From: Parapedobacter tibetensis
GTDB taxonomy: Bacteria; Bacteroidota; Bacteroidia; Sphingobacteriales; Sphingobacteriaceae
NCBI RefSeq assembly: GCF_024643205.1
Contig: NZ_JAMKQJ010000005.1
Span: 1 to 64,000, forward strand
Length of the DNA: 64,000 nt
Direction: 5' to 3'
Below the pieces are notes generated by a model. It worked only from the letters and a program-made list of their open reading frames with translations, had not been told where the DNA came from and did no database searches. This document shows positions 36,838 through 44,904 of this stretch, piece by piece; position 1 is the first letter of the stretch, and every line of letters starts with the position of its first letter. Position numbers and translations under genes: made by a program.

Positions 36838-36967
36838 CGCTAACCGCCGCTAACTGTGATTGCTAGTTTTTGGTAATTGTATTTTCATTTTCACAAAGAA
36901 ACATTATCTCGGCAGAGAGAACTCAGTCCGCTTTTACGCAACCACAGTTAGCGGCCAAACGTTAGTG
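36838..36967 (+). repeat. attC-like structured element 3
   Basis: Left arm GCCGCTAACTGTGATTGC (36846-36863) pairs with GCAACCACAGTTAGCGGC (36938-36955), 17 of 18 positions. Outer CGCTAAC (36838-36844) is matched by GTTAGTG (36961-36967). About 130 nt in all, as elements 1 and 2. It closes the visible array. Confidence 0.6.
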
Positions 36968-37019
36968 GCAAGCTGACCGAACCACACCGATAACCGAAAG
37001 ACTAAACGAACAAGACAAC

Positions 37020-37211
37020 TTAACAATCCCCATTCTCAACATCCTTTAATGACGTGACTAAAAATTTTCGGACTTGCTTCAACTCACGAATTTTTGTATC
37101 AACTTCACTAATTTTGTTTTGTACTATTTCAATCTTCTTACTTGCCGACAGTTTATTACTAAACCAATCATTCAACGATTTTTTTATTTCTGACAAAGTG
37201 AAACAAGGTCT
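37020..37211 (-). pseudogene. C-terminal fragment of a MerR-family regulator
   Basis: About 63 minus-strand codons: RPCFTLSEIKKSLNDWF, then a coiled coil IVQNKISEVDTKIRELKQVR and a Cys-ending tail DVENGDC. This is the effector half of a MerR protein; the DNA-binding wing is gone. It joins a plus-strand gene scrap abruptly near 37209. Confidence 0.5.
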
Positions 37212-37308
37212 ACACTTTCCGCAAAAGAATTAGGAGAGTTTATAAAAGACCAATATCAGTTGAGCGAAAATTTCACTTGTGAATTATTTAGGACAGGAAT
37301 GAATCACA
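37209..37308 (+). pseudogene. N-terminal scrap of an aminoglycoside/choline-type phosphotransferase
   Basis: The frame encodes STLSAKELGEFIKDQYQLSE and NFTCELFRTGMNHT, like the start of antibiotic/choline phosphotransferase-family proteins (which continue TYxV/L). After MNHT the sequence changes to a toxin remnant on the other strand. No start codon is retained. Confidence 0.4.
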
Positions 37309-37407
37309 CTACCCGCGGACAACAACCTCATGTTTCATTTCGTCTATCGTGAAGTGTATCATAAACGGGAAACGCTTTACTGGTAGACAGCGGACATCAT
37401 CGTATCA
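37309..37407 (-). pseudogene. Remnant of a RelE/ParE toxin
   Basis: Minus-strand frame with LPVKRFPFMIHFTIDEMKHEV followed by a premature stop; the expected LAVFHTS end lies partly in another frame. It sits directly downstream of a small antitoxin gene (37410-37592), the usual order, so the toxin of that pair is dead. Confidence 0.45.
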
Positions 37408-37409
37408 CG

Positions 37410-37592
37410 TCATCCCCAGGCCAACAGCCGTTCAGGATTTTCATCTGCTTTGCGTATACATTCCCTCACCAATTCCTTCTGTGTTTTGGTGATCTCAACA
37501 TCTTCCACAAAAGCTTCTATGCCCAATTGCTTGGCCAACTCCATAAAAAAAGCAAACTTACTATCCGGCACTTTTAATGTAACTTCTTTCAT
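37410..37592 (-). CDS. Orphan small antitoxin-like protein
   Basis: 60 residues from ATG 37592 (or 37595): MKEVTLKVPDSKFAFFMELA, then ERLLAWG. This short acidic protein is a very common partner of RelE-like toxins in Bacteroidota. Its toxin remnant lies 2 nt downstream and is broken, so it is an orphan. Confidence 0.6.
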   Translation of the reverse strand: MKEVTLKVPDSKFAFFMELAKQLGIEAFVEDVEITKTQKELVRECIRKADENPERLLAWG

Positions 37593-37814
37593 CATCAACG
37601 CTGTAGTAATAATAAACTTAGATAAAATTAGTGTTATATGCAAGCTTCATGTATAATCGATTTTTATCGGTATCTCATCTGCCACTGAATTGCGGAGCAA
37701 TTTGCGAAGGCGAAAACAGGCAAAAACTTGTAGAGCGTGTTGGAAAAGCCGTATAAAAACATTACGTTTGAATAACAGCTAACCATTTTTGGTAATCAGC
37801 AAATATCAAACACT

Positions 37815-38540
37815 ATGGACAGAAAAGGATTCTTGAAAAATAGCATGATTATAAGCGGAGCTACCATTCTCCCTGCGGGCAATGTGTTTTCCCAAAATGT
37901 TACCGAAAATGGTATCGACAGGCTTACGGATAGCAATGGTCAATTTATACTGAAACCGCTTCCCTATAGCTTTAACCATCTTGAACCCTATATGGATGAG
38001 GAAACGTTGGGCCTCCATTATAAATTTCACCATGGTGGGGCGGCCAATGCCGCCAACAAGGACATGGAGATGGTCAAAAAAGCCATGGATGACGGCAACT
38101 TTGAAAGTGTTGATTACTGGACAAAGAAGCTCGCTTTCCATTTTTCATCGCATGTACTGCATTCCATCTTCTGGACCAACCTGACCAACAGGCAGACTGC
38201 TCCAACAGGCGAATTGAAGAAGCGGATTGAAAAGCATTTTGGAAGCTACGACCGATTGAAAGCCTACATCGCCGCGACTTCTAAAAATGTGGATGGCAGC
38301 GGTTGGGGCATCCTTGGCTACCAACCGTATTCGGATAGCCTGACCGTATTGCAATGCGAAAACCACGAAAAACTGACCCAATGGGGTGTTATCCCCCTGC
38401 TTGTGATCGATGTTTGGGAACACGCGTATTACCTGAGGTACAAAAATAAACGGGCCGATTTCGTCGATGCACTGTTCAATATCATCAATTGGGACAACGT
38501 GGCACAACGGCTTGATATCGCCACAAAACTTCTTAAATAA
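37815..38540 (+). CDS. Exported Fe/Mn superoxide dismutase with unusual second sphere
   Basis: 241 residues. The N-terminus (MDRKGFLKNSMIISGATILP) looks like a Tat-type signal with RK in place of RR. Metal ligands are His68 (LHYKFHH), His116 (SHVLHSIFW), Asp189 and His193 (IDVWEHAYY). Position 76 corresponds to the gateway Tyr34 of E. coli enzymes but is Ala (FHHGGAANAAN). The outer-sphere Gln appears replaced by His (CENHEKL), as in some cambialistic enzymes. It probably dismutates superoxide in the periplasm, with altered proton delivery. The TRIC gene starts 37 nt downstream. Confidence 0.87.
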   Translation: MDRKGFLKNSMIISGATILPAGNVFSQNVTENGIDRLTDSNGQFILKPLPYSFNHLEPYMDEETLGLHYKFHHGGAANAANKDMEMVKKAMDDGNFESVDYWTKKLAFHFSSHVLHSIFWTNLTNRQTAPTGELKKRIEKHFGSYDRLKAYIAATSKNVDGSGWGILGYQPYSDSLTVLQCENHEKLTQWGVIPLLVIDVWEHAYYLRYKNKRADFVDALFNIINWDNVAQRLDIATKLLK

Positions 38541-38577
38541 ATCGTAATGTGCGAAAAATCGTAATCAATTCCTAATC

Positions 38578-39195
38578 ATGCTATACATTCTTTATATCAT
38601 AGCAATTACGGCGGAGGCCATGACTGCATCTTTATCGGCCGGAAGAAGAGATATGGATTGGATAGGTGTACTAATTATTTCCTGGATCACTGCCCTCGGT
38701 GGGGGAACCATTCGTAATGTTTTATTAGGGCACTACCCCATGAATTGGGTTGAACACCCTGAATACCTGTTAATAGTTGCCATAGCCGCGATATTTACAG
38801 CTTTTATAGCAAAATTTATGAATCGCTTAAAAAAGTTATTCTTATTACTTGATGCCGTCGGACTGGTCGTATTCACCATCATTGGTTGTCAGGTAGCCCA
38901 AGATATGTCGATGCCTATTGTCATTATCATGCTTAGCGGGATGATTACCGGATGCGCTGGCGGAATTATGCGGGATGTTTTATGTAACGACATACCCCTT
39001 ATTTTTCAAAAGGAAATATATGCCAGTGCAGCACTGATAACGGGGGGCGTATACGTAACGATCTCCCACTTCTTCGGAAACGAATTTCATTATGCCATTT
39101 TTGTTGCCTTCATTGTAGGCCTAGCGATTCGATTATGTGCGCTAAAATACGATTGGCAAATGCCTAAATTTGTTTACCGTGACGAGTGGTATTAG
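38578..39195 (+). CDS. TRIC-family trimeric cation channel (UPF0126)
   Basis: 205 residues, seven transmembrane segments in two repeats. Each repeat carries the GGGxxR signature: ALGGGTIRNVLLG near residue 42 and GCAGGIMRDVLCN near 127. Prokaryotic TRIC proteins conduct K+ and related cations. The 3' end overlaps the convergent lipoprotein gene by 32 nt. Confidence 0.93.
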   Translation: MLYILYIIAITAEAMTASLSAGRRDMDWIGVLIISWITALGGGTIRNVLLGHYPMNWVEHPEYLLIVAIAAIFTAFIAKFMNRLKKLFLLLDAVGLVVFTIIGCQVAQDMSMPIVIIMLSGMITGCAGGIMRDVLCNDIPLIFQKEIYASAALITGGVYVTISHFFGNEFHYAIFVAFIVGLAIRLCALKYDWQMPKFVYRDEWY

Positions 39196-40123
39196 ACGAA
39201 ACAGAGATATAATTACCTTTTTCTACTAATAAGGTTACGTTACCATTCAGATCGGTCTCAAATAATTGAACGGTTTCAAATGGTTTTGATAAACCTTCGT
39301 AGAAAATGCGATCGTCGGGACTAACAAAAATTCGGTTTACATTTACGCCTTTAGGTGACAGTCTTTTGATCACGCCATTGGCAATGTCTAACATATATAA
39401 TGCCTCCGCAGGTCCCATTAGCCCTGGCATCTCCTCATCATCCGTAACATTTCCCGCATTAAAGAAAAGCCAGTCTCCGTCAGCACTATAGAAAAAACTA
39501 TCCGAACTGGATAAACTATAATCTTTACCTATTAATTCTTCAAAACTCACTGAATCAACCACCTTACCCTGCAAATCTAATGTAAATAGCTTTTCTAAGT
39601 TATGGGCAACTATTTTATCTTTCCCTTTCCAAGTTGGGCTATAATAATCAATTTCAGCAACGCTATCGAGCATTGTATAACCACTATTATCTGCTTTAAT
39701 TACCCCCACCTTCCAGGTGCTCTTACTATTAAATATGTTAAAAGCGATATGTGCTCCATCGGGTGCCCAAGTGGCACCATAGAAATTCGTTGACGGCACT
39801 TTTAAGGGCACCGACTGTTTCGTCGCTAAATTAAATAAAGAGATCGTTCGATCTTCACTCCCAACAATGCGCGTGTAAGCAACTATTTTCCCATCGGGCG
39901 AAATAGAAGGGTCCAACCAATCAGCAGTATCATCTTTATTGAGCGTAATGATACTGTCCTGCTGTAGAAGCACCTTATTATCGTCCATATATACCAATGC
40001 ATCTTTCTCTGATTGATTCATCGTGCTCGAATCTTCGACATTAGCTGATTGATGGCCAGATTGGCAGGCCGGTAACAATGGAGCCAAAGCAATTGACATT
40101 AAAACTATTTTCAACGTTTTCAT
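39164..40123 (-). CDS. TolB-like (PD40) beta-propeller lipoprotein
   Basis: 319 residues. Lipobox at Cys20 (APLLPAC). Repeated PD40/WD40-like strands: DPSISPDGKIVAYTR, ATWAPDGAHIAFN, SPTWKGKDKIVAH, FYSADGDWLFFNAG and IFVSPDDRIFYEG. Such propellers sit in the periplasm and bind proteins or glycans; the partner is unknown. It converges on and overlaps the TRIC gene. Confidence 0.8.
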   Translation of the reverse strand: MKTLKIVLMSIALAPLLPACQSGHQSANVEDSSTMNQSEKDALVYMDDNKVLLQQDSIITLNKDDTADWLDPSISPDGKIVAYTRIVGSEDRTISLFNLATKQSVPLKVPSTNFYGATWAPDGAHIAFNIFNSKSTWKVGVIKADNSGYTMLDSVAEIDYYSPTWKGKDKIVAHNLEKLFTLDLQGKVVDSVSFEELIGKDYSLSSSDSFFYSADGDWLFFNAGNVTDDEEMPGLMGPAEALYMLDIANGVIKRLSPKGVNVNRIFVSPDDRIFYEGLSKPFETVQLFETDLNGNVTLLVEKGNYISVSSNTTRHGKQI

Positions 40124-40246
40124 AAGAAGATAATTTGTTTTTTAATGGTCTAATGGAACCTGCATTTTCATCGCCTTTTTAGTCAGTAGGCGCTGACATG
40201 GCAGGTTTCATCTTATCTTTTTTTATATGTACTCGTCTATGATTCA

Positions 40247-40431
40247 TTAAATAGCGAGGTTAAAAGTTAAATGATAATTCTCTGTAATTTCCGATAAAAT
40301 CATGCTTCCCTTTTGTTCGAGATCTTGTAAACTTTCTTTGTTAAATAACTCCTTCTGATCCAGGTCAAACCGTACCTATACCCAAAGGATGCCCGCAGGT
40401 TTTTCTGTTCAATTTTTAGATCATTCGTCAT
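40247..40431 (-). pseudogene. Frameshifted small gene
   Basis: ATG 40431 opens MTNDLKIEQKNLRASFGY, then the frame changes near 40375; the continuing frame reads RFDLDQKELFNKESLQDLEQ, KGSMILSEITENYHLTFNLA and stops at 40247. Together they form a plausible 60-residue acidic protein. Family unknown. The rest of 40432-40831 holds no supported gene. Confidence 0.4.
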
Positions 40432-40831
40432 ATTAATTGTTTAAACAATTATAATTGTGGTTTATATTGAACATTAATTTACACCCCTAAATTACAAATA
40501 TTTCAGAATTATTTGTCTTAGCGCCTGTTTAAAATTCATCTAATAGTTTTTTTACGACTCTTTTTCGGCTGCATCTTCGTTGAATTTTTCGCCTTAGGCG
40601 TTTAGACTAGGGCTACAAAACCGAACGAAGTGAGCTCACCGAAGGTAATTCGCCTCGATTTGTTCGATAGCCCGTTTTTAAAGGCACTCACAGAAAACGC
40701 TTCGCTAAGTACACTCGAAAATAGTGCTTTACCCATCCAGCCCGCCAAAAAGCACTTAATTAATTTTGGAAAAATGAATAGATTAACTTACCTTGCTGCA
40801 CGGTTATACTCAGATAGCCACTACCAACATT

Positions 40832-42250
40832 ATGAAAAAAAGCATTATGAAACTATTTTTCAAGGTTTTGATTTTTGGTTTTTATTCACTTATGACCCTT
40901 TGCTATTTAAAAGCGCAAACTTTCCCGCAAAATGACAGCCTATCTAAAAGTCTGGACAGTCTGGCCCTAGAGAATGTCAAAAAATCCTTTTTCAAGCGAG
41001 ATGCTGTCAGGATAGGCTTACCGCCGGCCATTTTTTTTGCGGCTAGTGCCGCTACCTGGGGCAGTAGAGAAAAGATCAGAGAAGTCCGCAATAGATACAT
41101 TCCCACCTTTGCCCATCATTATGATAACTATATGCAGTATATGCCGGCCGTAAGTGTTTATGCTTTAAACCTATCGGGCGTAAAGGGCCGTAATAAGCTC
41201 GGGCGTGCAACTATATCTTATGCGGCAAGTGCCGCCATCATGGGGATTATTGTCAATGCTGTTAAATATACTGCCAAGGTAGAAAGGCCCGATGGTTCGC
41301 GGGCAAACTCCTTTCCTTCCGGGCACACCTCCAATGCGTTCATGAATGCCACTTTCATGCACAAAGAGTTCGGCCATCTCAACCCCATGTACAGTATTGC
41401 GGGCTATTCCATGAGTACCTTTACCGGTATTGGAAGAGGATTAAATAACCGGCATTGGATTTCCGATGTGCTGGCGGGGGCCGGTATCGGTATCCTATCA
41501 ACCCAACTGGGTTATTTCTTTGTAAACAAATTCTATAAAAACCAAGGAGACCGTCCGAGTGATTTCCGCTTTGACAATCCCTTGAATAAACCTTCCTACT
41601 TATCTTTAAAAGTTGGCTTTGCCTCTGCTACCCGTAATCTTGTAGAGAATCTCGAGCTCGGCGTACGGTCGAAAGCAGGTTTCGAGGCAGGTTTAGAAGG
41701 AGCCTATTATTTTACTAAGAGTTGGGGTTTAGGCGGTGATTTCTCTTTTGTGAGTTTCCCGATAAGCACGAGTGAAATGACCATTTCAGACCCGGATTTT
41801 GGCCCTTCTACTTCCTCCATTGTCACACAATCCATGGGAGCGCTCAATTTCACGATTGGCCCCCATTACACTTATGAGATAACGCCCGACTGGCTGATAC
41901 AAGCAAAAGTGGGTGCCGGTATAGCCGTCGGAGCTACCGGAAAAATTTCCGTTAAATTTGAGGATGTTGATGATGACAATAATATCGTCAATGATGAGGT
42001 TGACCTGTTAACGTATAAACCAGAACGCGCCTTCAAAATGAATGGAGGCCTTGCACTTACCCGCATGTTGAACGCTGAGCTGGGAATCACCCTCTACGCT
42101 GATTACCATCATTTAAAACCTACTTTTACCTATACCATATCAGAAGATTTTGAGAATCCAGATCCTGGACCATCGGCAGTACAAACAATTAAAGAAAAGA
42201 ACCAAATGAATTATATAGCGACAGGCTTAAGGTTAACTGCATTTTTTTAA
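40832..42250 (+). CDS. PAP2-family phosphatase fused to an outer membrane beta barrel
   Basis: 472 residues from ATG 40832, which starts a signal peptide ending LKAQ. Residues 50-240 carry the PAP2 motifs KVERPDGS, SFPSGHTSNAF and GRGLNNRHWISDVLAGAG. From about 260 to the end the sequence is a beta barrel (YLSLKVGFASATRNLVENLE, MNGGLALTRM, final YIATGLRLTAFF ending in Phe). The enzyme would thus dephosphorylate a lipid-like pyrophosphate or LPS component at the outer membrane. This two-part form is known among Bacteroidota PAP2 proteins. Confidence 0.87.
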   Translation: MKKSIMKLFFKVLIFGFYSLMTLCYLKAQTFPQNDSLSKSLDSLALENVKKSFFKRDAVRIGLPPAIFFAASAATWGSREKIREVRNRYIPTFAHHYDNYMQYMPAVSVYALNLSGVKGRNKLGRATISYAASAAIMGIIVNAVKYTAKVERPDGSRANSFPSGHTSNAFMNATFMHKEFGHLNPMYSIAGYSMSTFTGIGRGLNNRHWISDVLAGAGIGILSTQLGYFFVNKFYKNQGDRPSDFRFDNPLNKPSYLSLKVGFASATRNLVENLELGVRSKAGFEAGLEGAYYFTKSWGLGGDFSFVSFPISTSEMTISDPDFGPSTSSIVTQSMGALNFTIGPHYTYEITPDWLIQAKVGAGIAVGATGKISVKFEDVDDDNNIVNDEVDLLTYKPERAFKMNGGLALTRMLNAELGITLYADYHHLKPTFTYTISEDFENPDPGPSAVQTIKEKNQMNYIATGLRLTAFF

Positions 42251-42348
42251 TCAACTGGAATAAAACCAGCCCGATTATTTACATTACTCCGTAAGAAGTG
42301 CTTTGGTGAAGCTCGATAATAGGCCATTTCATTTTAGCATATTTCGCG

Positions 42349-43029
42349 CTATTCTTTTTCAGATAGGGGCAAATTATTTAAAATATCATCAATAGACGCT
42401 CGCTCTTTATAATCAGGATTGAATTGCCTGTAAACTACTTTACCGTTGGTGTCTATAATAAAAGTGGCCGGAACGGGTAATACCGCACTTTTACTAGCAT
42501 TTGTTTCGGTTATGGAAGCATTTAGTTCGTCTTCAATCATCGTATGGTAATCTTCCGTAACATCAAACTGAACATCAAAGGCTTTCATAACACTGCCATC
42601 AATATCTGAAATTACCGTAAAATCCATTCCCGTTTTTTCAATGGTAATATCGGCCTTATCATAACTTTCTGGGGTAACCGCAATAATTCTGGCGCCCGCG
42701 TTTTCAATTTCAGCCGCTCTTGCTGCAAACTCCGATAAATGTTTATTACAAACAGGACACCAATAGCCTCTATAGAAGATTACTACGAGCGGCCGATCGT
42801 TGTATAATTCCTTTATTGTTATTTCTTTCAAATCAGAAGTTTGCATGGCAATGTCAGGGACAGTGTCGCCTATCTTTAATCCTTTTGGATGGGTTGAATT
42901 TTCTATTCCGTAAGCGGTTAAATCGGGATTATCTGCTGATGAACCAGTAGATTTTTCCTGATTATCTGCGCTATTTTGGCAGGAAACGATCAAGGTAGCT
43001 GCAAATGCGCATAACATAAATTTTTTCAT
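42349..43029 (-). CDS. Peroxiredoxin-like (AhpC/TSA) lipoprotein
   Basis: 226 residues from ATG 43029; lipobox Cys at VSCQNS. Thioredoxin-like fold with FYRGYWCPVCNKHLSEF, a peroxiredoxin-like segment in which the peroxidatic TxxC is replaced by YWCPVC. Late strand VPVPATFIIDTNGKVVYRQF has the cis-Pro. It could act as a periplasmic thiol peroxidase or reductase, anchored to the membrane. Confidence 0.85.
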   Translation of the reverse strand: MKKFMLCAFAATLIVSCQNSADNQEKSTGSSADNPDLTAYGIENSTHPKGLKIGDTVPDIAMQTSDLKEITIKELYNDRPLVVIFYRGYWCPVCNKHLSEFAARAAEIENAGARIIAVTPESYDKADITIEKTGMDFTVISDIDGSVMKAFDVQFDVTEDYHTMIEDELNASITETNASKSAVLPVPATFIIDTNGKVVYRQFNPDYKERASIDDILNNLPLSEKE

Positions 43030-43120
43030 CACTTTGAGTTTTAATTTGATTAACAATATCCACCACCATCATAGAAATAGGTGCTGCCTGAAATAAAAAT
43101 ATCATTACGTCCCAATGCAG

Positions 43121-43210
43121 TTAACGCCGAAGCTGTTTTATCACATATAGCCAGCGATTGATGGTATCGGTGTTGCCTCCGGCGTGTCCGCGCTCATCCA
43201 TTAAGTAAAG
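43121..43210 (-). pseudogene. C-terminal scrap of a hydrolase-like gene
   Basis: 30 minus-strand codons: LYLMDERGHAGGNTDTINRW, LYVIKQLRR and stop. The GHAGG and RW patterns suggest the end of an alpha/beta hydrolase, but this is weak. Confidence 0.25.
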
Positions 43211-43344
43211 ATAATAATTTAATGCGACCTATGCTGGTACCCCTATCAAAGTTAATACAGGTTGATCCATTAATACAGCATTAATTATCAATACCTTTAA
43301 AACAGAAACAGTAACATGTCAGGTTTATGAATTTTTGAAGACTA

Positions 43345-44787
43345 ATGGTTATGGATCAAAATAAATACGACATCATCGTAATCGGTTGTGGCTCGGGAGG
43401 ATTAAGTGTAGGGCTTTTCATGCGAATGGTAGGCCTGAACGTGCTGATGGTTTCGAAATCGGACCATGACATCGGTGGTGATTGCCTGAATGATGGCTGT
43501 GTGCCGAGCAAAGCGTTGATACATGCGGCCAAAATAGCCCATTATGCGAAACAGGCACAAAATTTCGGCCTTTCGATCGAAGGGCGTATTGATATCAAAA
43601 AGGTGACTGACTATATCAAAAGCGGCCAGGAAAAAATCAGGGTACATGAGAATGCTGCCTGGTTAAGAGAACAGGGAATAGACGTCGCGTTGGGTGAAGC
43701 TTTTTTTGTCGGTAAAAATGAAATAGCGGTAAGTGGCACCCGCTATCAAGCAAAAAAAATTGTCATTGCAACCGGTTCAAGTCCGAAGAAACTACATGTG
43801 CCCGGTGTGGAAAAAGTGGCGTACTACGATAACGAAAATATCTTTAACATAGCTACTGTTCCGAAACGTTTACTGGTTATTGGAGCCGGCCCCATAGGCA
43901 TGGAGATAAGCCAGGCCATGAGTAGACTTGGCAGTAAGGTTACCGTTTTAAGTCATGGTAAGCATTTATTACCGCACGACGATCAATCCGTGTCAACCGT
44001 TTTACTGGAACAGTTAAAAAAAGAAGGGATTACGCTTCAATTTGATGCAGAAATAACCTCTTTTTCTTCGCCAAATGAAGCTGTTGTTACTCGACAAGAT
44101 GGAAGTACTGAACATATTTTTTTTGATGCTGTATTTGTAGGTATTGGTCGCAAGATTGTGCTGGAAACACTACACTTGAACAATGCCGGTATTGAGGTAC
44201 AGGGAAACAAAATCAAAACCGATGCCTACCTAAGAACAAGCAATAAGCATGTTTTTGTATGCGGGGACGTGGCAGGGGATCTTCAGTTTTCGCACGCGGC
44301 GGAATTTCACGCGCGTATCCTGCTGAATAATTTCTTTTCTCCATTTCGTAAAAGACTCCGTAACGATCATTTCTCCTGGGTAACCTTTACCGATCCCGAG
44401 GTTGCCACCTTTGGACTAAGTGAGCAAGCGCTGAAAGAACGCAATATAAGCTATACGAAGCTGGAACAGGATTTTAAAGACGATGATCGGGCGGTGACCG
44501 ACAACTATCAATACGGCAAGCTGATCCTTTATTTAACACGGAAAAACATTTTCGGAAAACAGCGCCTATTGGGAGGAACAATGGTAGCTCCCAATGCTGG
44601 AGAATTAATCCAGGAGCTGGTCATGGCCAATAGCCAGGGACTTTCCGTCAACGCCTTATTTGATAAGATCTATCCGTATCCTACCGCTTCTCGTATTAAT
44701 CAAAAGGCCATCGTCGACTTAAAATCCCGGGGATTGGGTTCTGTGGTTAAAAGGTTATTGAGAGTCACCTACAAACTTTTCAGCTGA
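43345..44787 (+). CDS. FAD-dependent pyridine nucleotide-disulfide oxidoreductase (MerA/Lpd-like)
   Basis: 480 residues. FAD fold DIIVIGCGSGGLSVGLF; redox-active disulfide GGDCLNDGCVPSKAL; NAD(P) fold LLVIGAGPIGMEISQAM; second FAD motif VFVCGDVAG; dimerisation domain at the end. The canonical His-Glu pair (HPTxxE) of lipoamide dehydrogenase is changed: the segment reads YPYPTASRINQ. So it is not a classical Lpd or glutathione reductase; related proteins are often called mercuric reductase-like, but the N-terminal Hg-binding domain and C-terminal Cys pair of MerA are absent. ATG 43351 is an equally good start. Confidence 0.87.
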   Translation: MVMDQNKYDIIVIGCGSGGLSVGLFMRMVGLNVLMVSKSDHDIGGDCLNDGCVPSKALIHAAKIAHYAKQAQNFGLSIEGRIDIKKVTDYIKSGQEKIRVHENAAWLREQGIDVALGEAFFVGKNEIAVSGTRYQAKKIVIATGSSPKKLHVPGVEKVAYYDNENIFNIATVPKRLLVIGAGPIGMEISQAMSRLGSKVTVLSHGKHLLPHDDQSVSTVLLEQLKKEGITLQFDAEITSFSSPNEAVVTRQDGSTEHIFFDAVFVGIGRKIVLETLHLNNAGIEVQGNKIKTDAYLRTSNKHVFVCGDVAGDLQFSHAAEFHARILLNNFFSPFRKRLRNDHFSWVTFTDPEVATFGLSEQALKERNISYTKLEQDFKDDDRAVTDNYQYGKLILYLTRKNIFGKQRLLGGTMVAPNAGELIQELVMANSQGLSVNALFDKIYPYPTASRINQKAIVDLKSRGLGSVVKRLLRVTYKLFS

Positions 44788-44904
44788 TGCATTTATTTGA
44801 AACAGTTAACGAATGGTTCCTAAGCCTCGGAGCGGATTAAGATAAGGGTGTTTTCAATAATAAATAAATTGAATGGAGCTCGGAATGGATTACAGCGTAA
44901 GGTG

